DNA from: a virus
Direction: 5' to 3' (one strand)
Length of the DNA: 41,393 nt
IMG/VR virus record: IMGVR_UViG_3300023435_000048
Location: 1 to 41,393 of that record
Shown here one piece after another: positions 21,811 through 27,923 of this stretch. Both the position numbers and the translations under genes were made by a program. How positions within the stretch are numbered: the stretch's first letter is position 1; each line of letters opens with the position of its first letter. Under the pieces are notes generated by a model. The model searched no databases and was not told the DNA's origin. It worked only from the letters and a program-made list of their open reading frames with translations.

Positions 21811-22036
21811 AGGCACTATCGGTGATATAAAAAACATCGAGCCTGTTAGGAATAAAGAGAAGTATCACATATTAATAACTACACAAGATTGTGAGGTAGT
21901 ATTAGAGGCTGATGTGAATACCTATCCTAATAGAAAGCCTTATACTTGTGACACACTAAAACAGGCACAAGACTATTGCGATATGATAATTGAAGGTCTA
22001 GAGGCTCACGAGAAAGAAATTAAAAAGGAGGATTAA
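21797..22036 (+). CDS. Hypothetical acidic protein, 79 aa
   Basis: The frame starts at a TTG (21797) with AAGGAGG nine bases upstream, inside the end of the helicase gene. The product begins KIFEGTIGDIKNIEPVRN after the initiator. It looks like a small alpha/beta domain (YHILITTQDCEVVLEADVNTY), followed by a helical charged tail. No family is recognised. The unusual start codon suggests lower expression than the helicase. Confidence 0.55.
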   Translation: MKIFEGTIGDIKNIEPVRNKEKYHILITTQDCEVVLEADVNTYPNRKPYTCDTLKQAQDYCDMIIEGLEAHEKEIKKED

Positions 22037-22038
22037 AA

Positions 22039-22266
22039 ATGAATAAAGAACTAAAAGAAAAATACCCAGAAGGTGTGTCGATTTCCGAGGCAGCGAGAAG
22101 AACTAACTCGTGCCCTAACAAAATCAGAAAGCTGATAGAGATGGGAGAAATCAAGCCTATCAAACGCACCAGGGTTAGATATACTTTCTACTTACTAATG
22201 CCACACGACCTAGAAGTTATAATGTCTTGGAAGGGGAAACGAGCCAAAATAGATAGATCTTTTTAG
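22039..22266 (+). CDS. MerR/excisionase-like HTH protein, 75 aa
   Basis: A 75-residue protein with GVSISEAARRTNSCPNKIRK (11-30), which is the helix-turn-helix of the MerR/excisionase type, followed by LIEMGEIKPIKRTRVRYTFY, the wing. Such proteins bend DNA or regulate transcription. With no integrase in the window, a role as an excisionase is unlikely and a transcription or replication role is more plausible. AAGGAGGATTAAAA precedes the ATG. Confidence 0.7.
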   Translation: MNKELKEKYPEGVSISEAARRTNSCPNKIRKLIEMGEIKPIKRTRVRYTFYLLMPHDLEVIMSWKGKRAKIDRSF

Positions 22267-22275
22267 GGGGTGCCT

Positions 22276-22425
22276 ATGGACCGTGCTATCGTTAGCTTAT
22301 TACTTACTACTCTAATACTGCTATGCCTTGTTATTCATTATGGTATTAAGTCAGACAGGCTGGAAAATGAACTAGACACGACGAACAAGATGGTCAGGAC
22401 AAATTGTGTTTGTCGTCCATATTGA
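22276..22425 (+). CDS. Membrane-anchored mini-protein, 49 aa
   Basis: ATG at 22276, preceded by AGGGGGTGCCT. The product (MDRAIVSLLLTTLILLCLVI) has a membrane helix at residues 5-23 and a charged, helical tail with a CxC near its end (TNCVCRPY). The arrangement is that of a small type-II or N-terminally anchored protein. Function unknown. Confidence 0.55.
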   Translation: MDRAIVSLLLTTLILLCLVIHYGIKSDRLENELDTTNKMVRTNCVCRPY

Positions 22426-22434
22426 GGAGGTAAA

Positions 22435-23211
22435 GTGAAAAAATATAAGGTACTAAACAAAGACAAGACTAGCCCGTTTAAAAACTTCAAGTACAAGCTA
22501 GGTAAAGAATATCATTGTCCAGAGATTGATATGTGTAAAAACAATGACTGTTCTTACGGACTGTATGCCACCAATTTAGAGGGCATATTGTATTCCAACC
22601 TATCCGATGGTAAGCAAGTTTACGAGTGTGAGGTGAGGGGTAAAGAGGTTGTTATAGACCAATTTAAACAGAGGTTTGAATACTTAAAATTGATTAGAAA
22701 AGTCCCGTTAAAAGAACTAGAACCGTTGCTTAAAAAGGAAAGCAAAAAATTGGGTTATGATTTGTATAGGGCTTTGATACCAGTTAATCCTTTAGCTTTT
22801 AAGCCAAGTAAGCCTACTAAAAAAGATATAGCAAACCTTAAAAAGTGGTACTCTGTGCGGGACTCTGTGGGGTACTCTGTGCGGGACTCTGTGGGGTACT
22901 CTGTGGGGGACGCTGTGCGGGACTCTGTGTGGGGCTCTGTGTGGTGCTCTGTGGGGGACGCTGTGTGGTGCTCTGTGGGGGACGCTGTGCGGGACTCTGT
23001 GTGGGCATATATATCAAGCCTATTTCCTGACATTAAGGAATGGAAGCATATAGACCACAAGAAAGGCATAAACCCTTTTCAGTCATGTATAGATTTATGG
23101 CACAGAGGCTTTGTACCAAGTTTTGACGGTGAGATTTGGAGGTTACATTCTGGTAAGAAAGCAGAGATAGTATTTGAAATACACAAAGACAAATTAAGGG
23201 AGGTAAAATGA
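22435..23211 (+). CDS. Phage protein with tetrapeptide repeats, 258 aa
   Basis: A GTG start (KKYKVLNKDKTSPFKNFKY after the initiator) follows GGAGGTAAA. Residues 1-138 form an alpha/beta domain. Residues 139-190 are thirteen tetrapeptides of the form x-(S/A)-V-(R/G/W), such as YSVR, DSVG, GSVW and DAVR. The C-terminal part (AYISSLFPDIKEWKHI...) closes the fold. Proteins with WASVRDSV-type repeats ending in AYIxSLFP are widespread and uncharacterised in phages. The repeats probably stack as a small solenoid, and unit number can change by recombination at the DNA level. Confidence 0.7.
   Translation: MKKYKVLNKDKTSPFKNFKYKLGKEYHCPEIDMCKNNDCSYGLYATNLEGILYSNLSDGKQVYECEVRGKEVVIDQFKQRFEYLKLIRKVPLKELEPLLKKESKKLGYDLYRALIPVNPLAFKPSKPTKKDIANLKKWYSVRDSVGYSVRDSVGYSVGDAVRDSVWGSVWCSVGDAVWCSVGDAVRDSVWAYISSLFPDIKEWKHIDHKKGINPFQSCIDLWHRGFVPSFDGEIWRLHSGKKAEIVFEIHKDKLREVK
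22849..23004 (+). repeat. 12-bp tandem repeat (13 units) inside gene
   Basis: Thirteen in-frame 12-base units such as GACTCTGTGCGG, TACTCTGTGGGG and GACGCTGTGTGG. They differ at the first codon (Tyr/Asp/Gly/Cys), the second (Ser/Ala) and the last (Arg/Gly/Trp), with the central GTG nearly fixed. Each unit encodes one tetrapeptide, so gain or loss keeps the frame. Confidence 0.9.
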
Positions 23212-23387
23212 AGTTAGAAAATATGAAAATAGATATGGGTGAAGGGCATATCATGGACATAAGAGCTTGCTCTGAGGCACTACCAGTTCTTTACAGAGAA
23301 GGTAATATTAAGGCTGTGCAGGAATATATGTTCTATATTAAAGAGGCTATGGATAAATTAAGTAAGGTAATCGGGGGTGAGAAGTAA
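23208..23387 (+). CDS. Hypothetical protein, 59 aa
   Basis: ATG at 23208 lies within the end of the previous gene, behind GGGAGGTAAA, and the stop overlaps the next start (TAATG). The 59-residue product (MKLENMKIDMGEGHIMDIRA) has a mixed N-terminus and an amphipathic helix at the C-terminus (VQEYMFYIKEAMDKLSKV). No family is recognised. Position and coupling support it as a real gene. Confidence 0.55.
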   Translation: MKLENMKIDMGEGHIMDIRACSEALPVLYREGNIKAVQEYMFYIKEAMDKLSKVIGGEK

Positions 23388-23608
23388 TGGAAAATAACAG
23401 CAAAGAACTAAAAACTCGTATCCTAGACCTTGAGGCAGCTCTGGAAGAATACACTGATAAGGATAGTATCGCTAGGCTACTGCTGTCAGGTGATAACTAT
23501 GATAAGTGTTCTCACTGTGGAGCTATCCTTCCACTGTCTGAGTTGAGAAAGATTAGACACATGGACGGTGACGACGTAGAAGTAGAGCTATTATGTGAGA
23601 ATTGCTGA
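23387..23608 (+). CDS. Coiled-coil zinc-ribbon protein, 73 aa
   Basis: The N-terminal 30 residues (ELKTRILDLEAALEEYTDKD) are helical with heptad spacing. The C-terminal half has CSHCGAIL and a terminal CENC, giving a four-cysteine zinc site that ends the protein. Such small modules usually serve as protein or nucleic-acid adaptors. Translation is coupled to the previous gene by TAATG. Confidence 0.6.
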   Translation: MENNSKELKTRILDLEAALEEYTDKDSIARLLLSGDNYDKCSHCGAILPLSELRKIRHMDGDDVEVELLCENC

Positions 23609-23663
23609 TGTTATATATAATCAGGTGGCACTTAAAAAGAATAGGTTATTATATGGGGGTATT

Positions 23664-24110
23664 ATGAAGAAGTCTTGTGATAATTGCGGTAATATAGATA
23701 AGTATTGTGATATGTTTTCTAACTGTATGAATTGTATGTATGATAATAATCTACATGATAACTGGCAACCCAAACCTACAGACAAAGATCAGACAAAGGC
23801 AGAGGACAACAAGGTAAAGCTAAAAAGGCGTGAAACCTGTATGTATTGCGGTCAAAAGATTACAGCAGGACAGGAAGATAGGGATAATATTTGTGATTTT
23901 GAAAAATGTCCTACAGTTAATAATTACCGTATTAATTTAAAACAAATTCAACACCTACAATCCAAGTTAGACAAAGCGGTGGAGTTAATAAAAGGCTACT
24001 ATCCTGATACTGATTATGCTGAAGGCGTTGACCACGAAGACTTTATTAAGGTTAAAAAAAGGTTAAACAAGCAAGCAGAGCAGTTCCTTAAGGACTGTAA
24101 GGGGGAGTAA
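23664..24110 (+). CDS. Cysteine-rich protein with C-terminal helices, 148 aa
   Basis: I chose the ATG at 23664 (MKKSCDNCGNIDKYCDMFSN) because GGGGGTATT precedes it. An upstream in-frame start lies in the previous gene. The N-terminus has CDNCG, YCDMF and NCMNCMY, then a second finger ETCMYCGQKI with later cysteines (ICDFEKCP). The last 60 residues are a helical region (QIQHLQSKLDKAVELIKGYY) shared in style with the 86-residue protein at 24361 (KALLDEAVEIMEYV and KAEQFLDK versus QAEQFLKD). Function unknown. Confidence 0.6.
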   Translation: MKKSCDNCGNIDKYCDMFSNCMNCMYDNNLHDNWQPKPTDKDQTKAEDNKVKLKRRETCMYCGQKITAGQEDRDNICDFEKCPTVNNYRINLKQIQHLQSKLDKAVELIKGYYPDTDYAEGVDHEDFIKVKKRLNKQAEQFLKDCKGE

Positions 24111-24329
24111 ATGATGAGTGATATACAAGATAAGCATATAGCTGACACTTTACGCAGAGATTATTTAGATTACATTGATGGTGTTATAAGTAAAAAGGAT
24201 ATGAAAAAATACCTTGAAGATTACTTTGAATGTTTTGAAGTGTGGGGTAGACTTAACCATTGTCTTTATGTTTTTGGAGTAATTATATTGTATGAAGTAT
24301 CTACTAAAATATGGGAATTATTTTTATAG
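24111..24329 (+). CDS. Hypothetical protein, 72 aa
   Basis: Two adjacent ATG codons (24111 and 24114) follow GGGGGAGTAA; the second has the better spacing. The product (MMSDIQDKHIADTLRRDYLD) has a helical acidic first half and a hydrophobic C-terminus (LYVFGVIILYEVSTKIWELF), which may be a membrane helix. No family is recognised. Confidence 0.5.
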   Translation: MMSDIQDKHIADTLRRDYLDYIDGVISKKDMKKYLEDYFECFEVWGRLNHCLYVFGVIILYEVSTKIWELFL

Positions 24330-24360
24330 TCAAGCGACCTATAAGGGAGGAATAAATAAT

Positions 24361-24621
24361 ATGGGTAATCTATGTGATAAACATTATTTAATAGCAGAAG
24401 AAGCCTCTGAAGATGGCACAGTTGACAACTGTATTGTTTGTAACCTAGAGGAACAGCACAAGGCAGACAAAGCTCTATTAGATGAGGCTGTTGAGATAAT
24501 GGAATATGTTGCTCATGGCAATGCTTCAGCTTTTAGTCCAGATAGACAAGATAGTTGGAGAAATGATGTTGTTTGTAAAGCAGAGCAATTCCTAGACAAA
24601 GTAAGCAAGGAGGAGCTATGA
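24361..24621 (+). CDS. Hypothetical protein with CxxC knuckle, 86 aa
   Basis: ATG at 24361 follows GGGAGGAATAAATAAT. A longer in-frame start at 24292 would sit inside the previous gene. The product (MGNLCDKHYLIAEEASEDGT) has CDKH...NCIVC, a possible zinc knuckle, then a helical part (KALLDEAVEIMEYVAHGN, KAEQFLDKVSKEEL) resembling the C-terminus of the 148-residue protein upstream. The two may be distant paralogues. It overlaps the next gene by four bases. Confidence 0.55.
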   Translation: MGNLCDKHYLIAEEASEDGTVDNCIVCNLEEQHKADKALLDEAVEIMEYVAHGNASAFSPDRQDSWRNDVVCKAEQFLDKVSKEEL

Positions 24622-24902
24622 AGATAGACAAAGAGGCGAAGGATAAGATAATAGAACACTTGGAAATGCTGAATAATGGTTATACTGGCAGAAGTATGTT
24701 TAAATTTATCAACTCCATACCAGTAGATGATAGCCCTTTAACACTTCAAGAGTTGAAAGGGTATTGCACCAGAGAGAAAAACAAAGGTTGTAACGAATGT
24801 GAAATAGCGAAAGCCAAGCACGACATAAATTGCCTGTTTGACGTGGCACCTTGTTATTTAGATATAGATGCTATAACAGAGATAGTGAGGAAAAACAAAT
24901 GA
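24618..24902 (+). CDS. Hypothetical protein, 94 aa
   Basis: This 94-residue protein (MKIDKEAKDKIIEHLEMLNN) is coupled by ATGA overlaps to both its neighbours. It has a helical N-terminus, a GYTGRSMFKFINSIP segment and a cysteine cluster (GYCTREKNKGCNECEIAK, NCLFDVAPCY). No family is recognised. Tight coupling to the downstream methyltransferase suggests they act in the same programme. Confidence 0.5.
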   Translation: MKIDKEAKDKIIEHLEMLNNGYTGRSMFKFINSIPVDDSPLTLQELKGYCTREKNKGCNECEIAKAKHDINCLFDVAPCYLDIDAITEIVRKNK

Positions 24903-25546
24903 AGATACCAGACAATGCTATTGTAACAGTGAAAAGAGTGAAAGGTAAAAACTTTTCTTGTAATAATACTGGCAAAAGAAAAAAGTCGGATTATTATGAA
25001 ACTCCTTATTCTATTACTAATCATATTCTTAACAGGGAACAGTTAATTCTCCCCATATTAGAACCTGCTTGTGGTAGCGGGGCAATAGTAAAGGTATTAC
25101 ACGAGAATGGATATTATCCTACTTATTATGATATAGATAAGAACTTTTTTACCGAAACAGCTAAGTTTGAGACAGTAATAACCAATCCTCCTTATTCACA
25201 GGCTTTTGAATTTATAAAAAAAGCCAAAGAAATTGCAACAAGTAAGATAATGTTTTTACTTCCTTTATCATATTTACATGGCAAAAAAAGGCTAGACTAT
25301 ATTTATTCAGATAATAAATTCCCATTAAAATGTATTTATGTGTTTTGCCGTTATCCAATGTTAGGTGAGAAATTAAGACAAGACGGTAAGTATAATACAG
25401 GCATGATGGTGTATGCGTGGTTTGTTTGGGACAAAGGATATGAAGGTGAACCAATAATTAGGTGGATAGACAATAATGATGATGTATTAAGGAGTAAGCT
25501 GGTCGGAGAGCAGCCCAATGAAGCGGTTAAGCAGGGAGGGGAGTAG
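24899..25546 (+). CDS. DNA N6-adenine methyltransferase
   Basis: Starting at the ATG overlapping the previous stop, this 215-residue protein has the SAM-binding motif I LEPACGSGAIV (54-64) and the catalytic NPPY at 96-99, in the order of gamma-type N6-adenine methyltransferases. Later blocks include FLLPLSYLHGKKR and GMMVYAWFVWDK. DNA methylation would protect phage DNA from host restriction or mark replication. Its first ten residues (MKIPDNAIVT) duplicate those of the protein at 19835. No clear target recognition domain is visible, so the sequence specificity cannot be read. Confidence 0.85.
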   Translation: MKIPDNAIVTVKRVKGKNFSCNNTGKRKKSDYYETPYSITNHILNREQLILPILEPACGSGAIVKVLHENGYYPTYYDIDKNFFTETAKFETVITNPPYSQAFEFIKKAKEIATSKIMFLLPLSYLHGKKRLDYIYSDNKFPLKCIYVFCRYPMLGEKLRQDGKYNTGMMVYAWFVWDKGYEGEPIIRWIDNNDDVLRSKLVGEQPNEAVKQGGE

Positions 25547-25876
25547 ATGAAATACAGAGCTGTTAAGACCGTTATAGACGGGTATAAGTTTGATAGCAAA
25601 CTCGAAGCCAAACGCTATCAGGAACTTAATATGTTGTTTCAGAGGGGGCTTATAACAGAGCTTTCGTTGCAACCTAGATTTGAACTTCAACCAAAGTTTG
25701 AAAAGTTCGGCGTGAAGTATCGTAAGATAGAATATGTAGCCGACTTTATGTACAGAGATGCTTACCTTGAGACTGTCATTGAGGACTCCAAGGGATTTAA
25801 AACACCTATGTACCAGCTTAAGAAAAAACTATTCGAGTACACATATCCTAAACTAACGATTAGGGAAATTAATTAA
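25547..25876 (+). CDS. DUF1064 PDDEXK-like nuclease
   Basis: The 109-residue product follows the DUF1064 pattern closely: YKFDSKLEAKRYQELN (14-29), LQPRFELQPKF, YVADFMYRD (with D in the strand), and VIEDSKGFKTPMYQLKKKLF (73-92), where ED-x-KG gives the E and K of a PD-(D/E)XK active site. DUF1064 proteins are small phage nucleases suspected to resolve branched DNA. It starts directly after the methyltransferase stop. Confidence 0.85.
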   Translation: MKYRAVKTVIDGYKFDSKLEAKRYQELNMLFQRGLITELSLQPRFELQPKFEKFGVKYRKIEYVADFMYRDAYLETVIEDSKGFKTPMYQLKKKLFEYTYPKLTIREIN

Positions 25877-25877
25877 T

Positions 25878-26117
25878 ATGGTCGTTCCCTGCGAGTTATG
25901 CGGTAAGCCAGCGACAGATAGACACCACTTGTTTTCTCAAACAAAGTGGGCAAGGAAGTTGTATGGTAAGCTCCTAGACAGGGGTGAAAATATAATGTAT
26001 CTCTGTAATTTATGCCACTTGAATAAGCCGATACCAAAACTTACAGAGAGGGAGTTCGCTGAAAGATTGGGGATAAATGTCAGGTCTAAATTAGGGGGGG
26101 GATATGGCAAAGGATAG
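25878..26117 (+). CDS. HNH-like zinc protein, 79 aa
   Basis: The 79-residue protein begins MVVPCELCGKPATDRHHLFS and later has NIMYLCNLCHLNKP. Two CxxC knuckles enclose DRHHLF, the H-H of an HNH/treble-clef nuclease, and CNLCH supplies the last histidine. This matches the small recombination-type HNH (NinG-like or Rap-like) proteins found beside DUF1064 genes. Start ATG lies one base after the DUF1064 stop. Confidence 0.7.
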   Translation: MVVPCELCGKPATDRHHLFSQTKWARKLYGKLLDRGENIMYLCNLCHLNKPIPKLTEREFAERLGINVRSKLGGGYGKG

Positions 26118-26388
26118 AAGGTGGCAGAATCTTGACAGCAGTTCGTGGATGAGATCTTACTATACAGACACTAACGATAATCTCAACTTGTATCTGGGTT
26201 TAATTAAAAGGAAGTTTATGCTAGATCCTGTGAAATGTTCGGCGTGTGAATCGTTAGACTTCACATTACAGAAAACAACTACTCGTGTCATCGCCAGGTG
26301 TACAAACTGTGGCAAGGCTAAACAAATTAATATGCAACAGTGGAAAAACTACAAGGTGTGTTCTATCAAAGCGCCAACCCAACCTTAA
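26104..26388 (+). CDS. Zinc-ribbon protein, 94 aa, last early gene
   Basis: The ATG at 26104 follows AGGGGGGGATA and overlaps the HNH gene. The product (MAKDRRWQNLDSSSWMRSYY) has CSACES and RCTNCGKAK (about 44-71), a four-cysteine ribbon. Its last 23 bases overlap the end of the opposing lysis-cassette gene at 26366, so transcription from both sides collides here without a terminator in between. Confidence 0.65.
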   Translation: MAKDRRWQNLDSSSWMRSYYTDTNDNLNLYLGLIKRKFMLDPVKCSACESLDFTLQKTTTRVIARCTNCGKAKQINMQQWKNYKVCSIKAPTQP

Positions 26389-26773
26389 ACAGTATAGCGT
26401 TATCTTTTGAGCCGGTGTTGTGCAAAAACCCACCACCTATGGCCCACCATGACGGCACGTACACAAAACTAGCCCCTACAAGACGTTCCTTGTCCCGTAT
26501 GGTAAACCCTGCGTCTAGTGTTACAAACATCGCTCTAGGGTTGATTATGGTCTTTGTAGAGGCATCTGTGTTAGAGGTAGAGTCTGAAACAAAGTCTGTC
26601 GTAGATACACTTGAACCATCAGGCTTGGCAATCACCACAGTCTTCCCCTTGACCTTAACATATTCAGTCTTGGTTTCAATCTTAGTAATTATCTTGGTGT
26701 CTTTATAAAAATACCCCGCCAACAGACAGATAACCCCAACAATTATAAATTGAAACACTCTGTTATTTAACAT
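26366..26773 (-). CDS. Membrane-anchored protein of lysis cassette, 135 aa
   Basis: The N-terminus (MLNNRVFQFIIVGVICLLAG) is a single membrane helix, followed by a basic region with KIETKTEYVKVKGK and a beta-rich exported domain (FVTLDAGFTIRDKERLVGAS, FVYVPSWWAIGGGF). It lies directly downstream of endolysin and holin candidates, the usual place for an inner-membrane spanin, but lacks the long coiled coil of classical Rz and no lipoprotein partner is seen. A lysis accessory role is inferred. Confidence 0.5.
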   Translation of the reverse strand: MLNNRVFQFIIVGVICLLAGYFYKDTKIITKIETKTEYVKVKGKTVVIAKPDGSSVSTTDFVSDSTSNTDASTKTIINPRAMFVTLDAGFTIRDKERLVGASFVYVPSWWAIGGGFLHNTGSKDNAILFKVGLAL

Positions 26774-26775
26774 TC

Positions 26776-26979
26776 TTATTCTCCTTTTTCAAGAGCCTTC
26801 TGTCCGACTTTTAGAATAGTACCAGCAGTTAGAAGGGTGGCAACCACACCAACGTGTTCTTTGGCCATCCATAAACTAGCCACAGCGATAGCACAAGCAG
26901 TGACATAACACAAGGCAACTAACACTCTGGCAATACTCGCCGTTCCTACGTCGCTAAACAATTCTTTTATATAATTCAT
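26776..26979 (-). CDS. Holin candidate, 67 aa
   Basis: This 67-residue protein (MNYIKELFSDVGTASIARVL) has two hydrophobic segments, residues 15-38 (ASIARVLVALCYVTACAIAVASLW) and 43-58 (VGVVATLLTAGTILKVG), with a charged tail (QKALEKGE). Size and topology match class II holins, which form the inner-membrane lesion releasing endolysin. It sits between the peptidase and the membrane-anchored protein. GGAGGTATT precedes the ATG. Confidence 0.65.
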   Translation of the reverse strand: MNYIKELFSDVGTASIARVLVALCYVTACAIAVASLWMAKEHVGVVATLLTAGTILKVGQKALEKGE

Positions 26980-26987
26980 AATACCTC

Positions 26988-27425
26988 CTAAGCCCCTCTC
27001 TCAACGTGAGGTGCATCTATAAATCTATCGTTAAATAATCTACCGTCTTTGTTAAAATCAAAACCAAACCTAAGCCTGGTACTAATCTTTTTTTCTTTAT
27101 ACATTTGCTCTGCTATGCCTCTAATAACACCAATAACGTAAGCAAACTGCGCCCATTTTTTCATATCTTTATTAGGCCAGCCAGAGGGATAAGGGAGTAT
27201 GTCCGCAGCATCGCTTTTAACTTGTCCTAGCTTTAAGTTATGTTTTGAATTAGGCCATTTTAGTTTAGATTTTTTTTCATTAAAATACCTGTCCTGTGTA
27301 TCTTTATCTCTGTCGCTTTCTATTATAGAAAAATCTACATAATGGATCGCTTCTCCAAGAACTAATTGAAGATCCTTGTGTAGTTTAAATAAATGGTTTT
27401 TTGATTTATATCCGAAACAATACAT
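26988..27425 (-). CDS. M15-family L-Ala-D-Glu peptidase endolysin
   Basis: The 145-residue protein carries the Zn-peptidase signature of the VanY/M15_4 family: SKHNLKLGQVKSDAAD (60-75) supplies histidine H62 and aspartate, and IDAPHVE near residue 140 supplies the last metal-binding histidine. T5-type endolysins of this family cut the peptide stem of peptidoglycan. The ATG at 27425 overlaps the upstream stop (TGATG) with AAGGAGG just ahead. No signal peptide is present, so it needs a holin. Confidence 0.85.
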   Translation of the reverse strand: MYCFGYKSKNHLFKLHKDLQLVLGEAIHYVDFSIIESDRDKDTQDRYFNEKKSKLKWPNSKHNLKLGQVKSDAADILPYPSGWPNKDMKKWAQFAYVIGVIRGIAEQMYKEKKISTRLRFGFDFNKDGRLFNDRFIDAPHVERGA

Positions 27426-27739
27426 CAATCCTCCTTGTGTCTTAAGGCGCAGTCACGTCTTATATCGGCCTTGACATTTACTCGCTTAGTCTCACAATCT
27501 CCTCTGCATTTAGAGAACTCATCGGAGATAGATTCTGATAACCCATAAACTTTATCCTTGTTCTCGCCACATTCTGTAAAGCACTCGGTAATTCTATCAT
27601 TGGTTTCCGAGATACTGTTTCTAATCTCGTATTTGAAGTTAGCGAAACCACTAAAGACATGGCGGATAACGAGGCCAATAACCAGCCCAACCACACTAGG
27701 CAGTATATCCAGAAGTTTTCCCCAGTCGAAATTTTCCAT
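27425..27739 (-). CDS. Membrane protein of lysis cassette, 104 aa (second holin candidate)
   Basis: MENFDWGKLLDILPSVVGLV continues into one hydrophobic helix (about 8-30), followed by a polar domain with a cysteine pair cluster (CFTEC, CRGDC) and a basic end. The single N-terminal membrane helix with a charged tail is found in some holins or antiholins and in phage membrane regulators of lysis. The stop overlaps the endolysin start. An overlapping start five bases upstream in another frame is noted separately. Confidence 0.55.
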   Translation of the reverse strand: MENFDWGKLLDILPSVVGLVIGLVIRHVFSGFANFKYEIRNSISETNDRITECFTECGENKDKVYGLSESISDEFSKCRGDCETKRVNVKADIRRDCALRHKED

Positions 27740-27740
27740 A

Positions 27741-27914
27741 TCATTCCTTTTTACCTTCTGGCTTTTTGTTGTCTTCAGGCTTGTTTGGCTTAACCTCTAC
27801 TGGCTTAATGTCCCCTTGTATTTCTTGGATTAGTTTAAAAACCTCTACATAAGAACCACTCCCTATGTAACCCAAAGCCTTGTTCAATACTTCGTCACTA
27901 ATTGTAAATCTCAT
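27741..27914 (-). CDS. Small protein with acidic/basic tail, 57 aa
   Basis: ATG at 27914 with GGAGGTATT ahead. The product (MRFTISDEVLNKALGYIGSG) has a short helical domain (SYVEVFKLIQEIQG) and a Lys/Pro/Glu-rich tail (KPVEVKPNKPEDNKKPEGKK). It precedes the lysis genes and ends two bases before the next start. No family is recognised. Confidence 0.6.
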   Translation of the reverse strand: MRFTISDEVLNKALGYIGSGSYVEVFKLIQEIQGDIKPVEVKPNKPEDNKKPEGKKE

Positions 27915-27923
27915 AATACCTCC

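Noticed and set aside
22039-22266. Excisionase and hence a lysogeny module
   Set aside because: The HTH resembles excisionases, but no integrase, attachment site or CI-like repressor was found anywhere in the window.
22849-23004. CRISPR-like array
   Set aside because: The repeats are contiguous 12-base coding units without spacers.
27478-27744. An 88-codon open frame fully overlapping the 104-residue membrane protein, starting five bases upstream
   Set aside because: It also reads hydrophobic at the start, but this follows from shifting the frame of a membrane-helix sequence. Its start has no better ribosome site, and its stop does not couple to the endolysin, whereas the 104-residue frame does.
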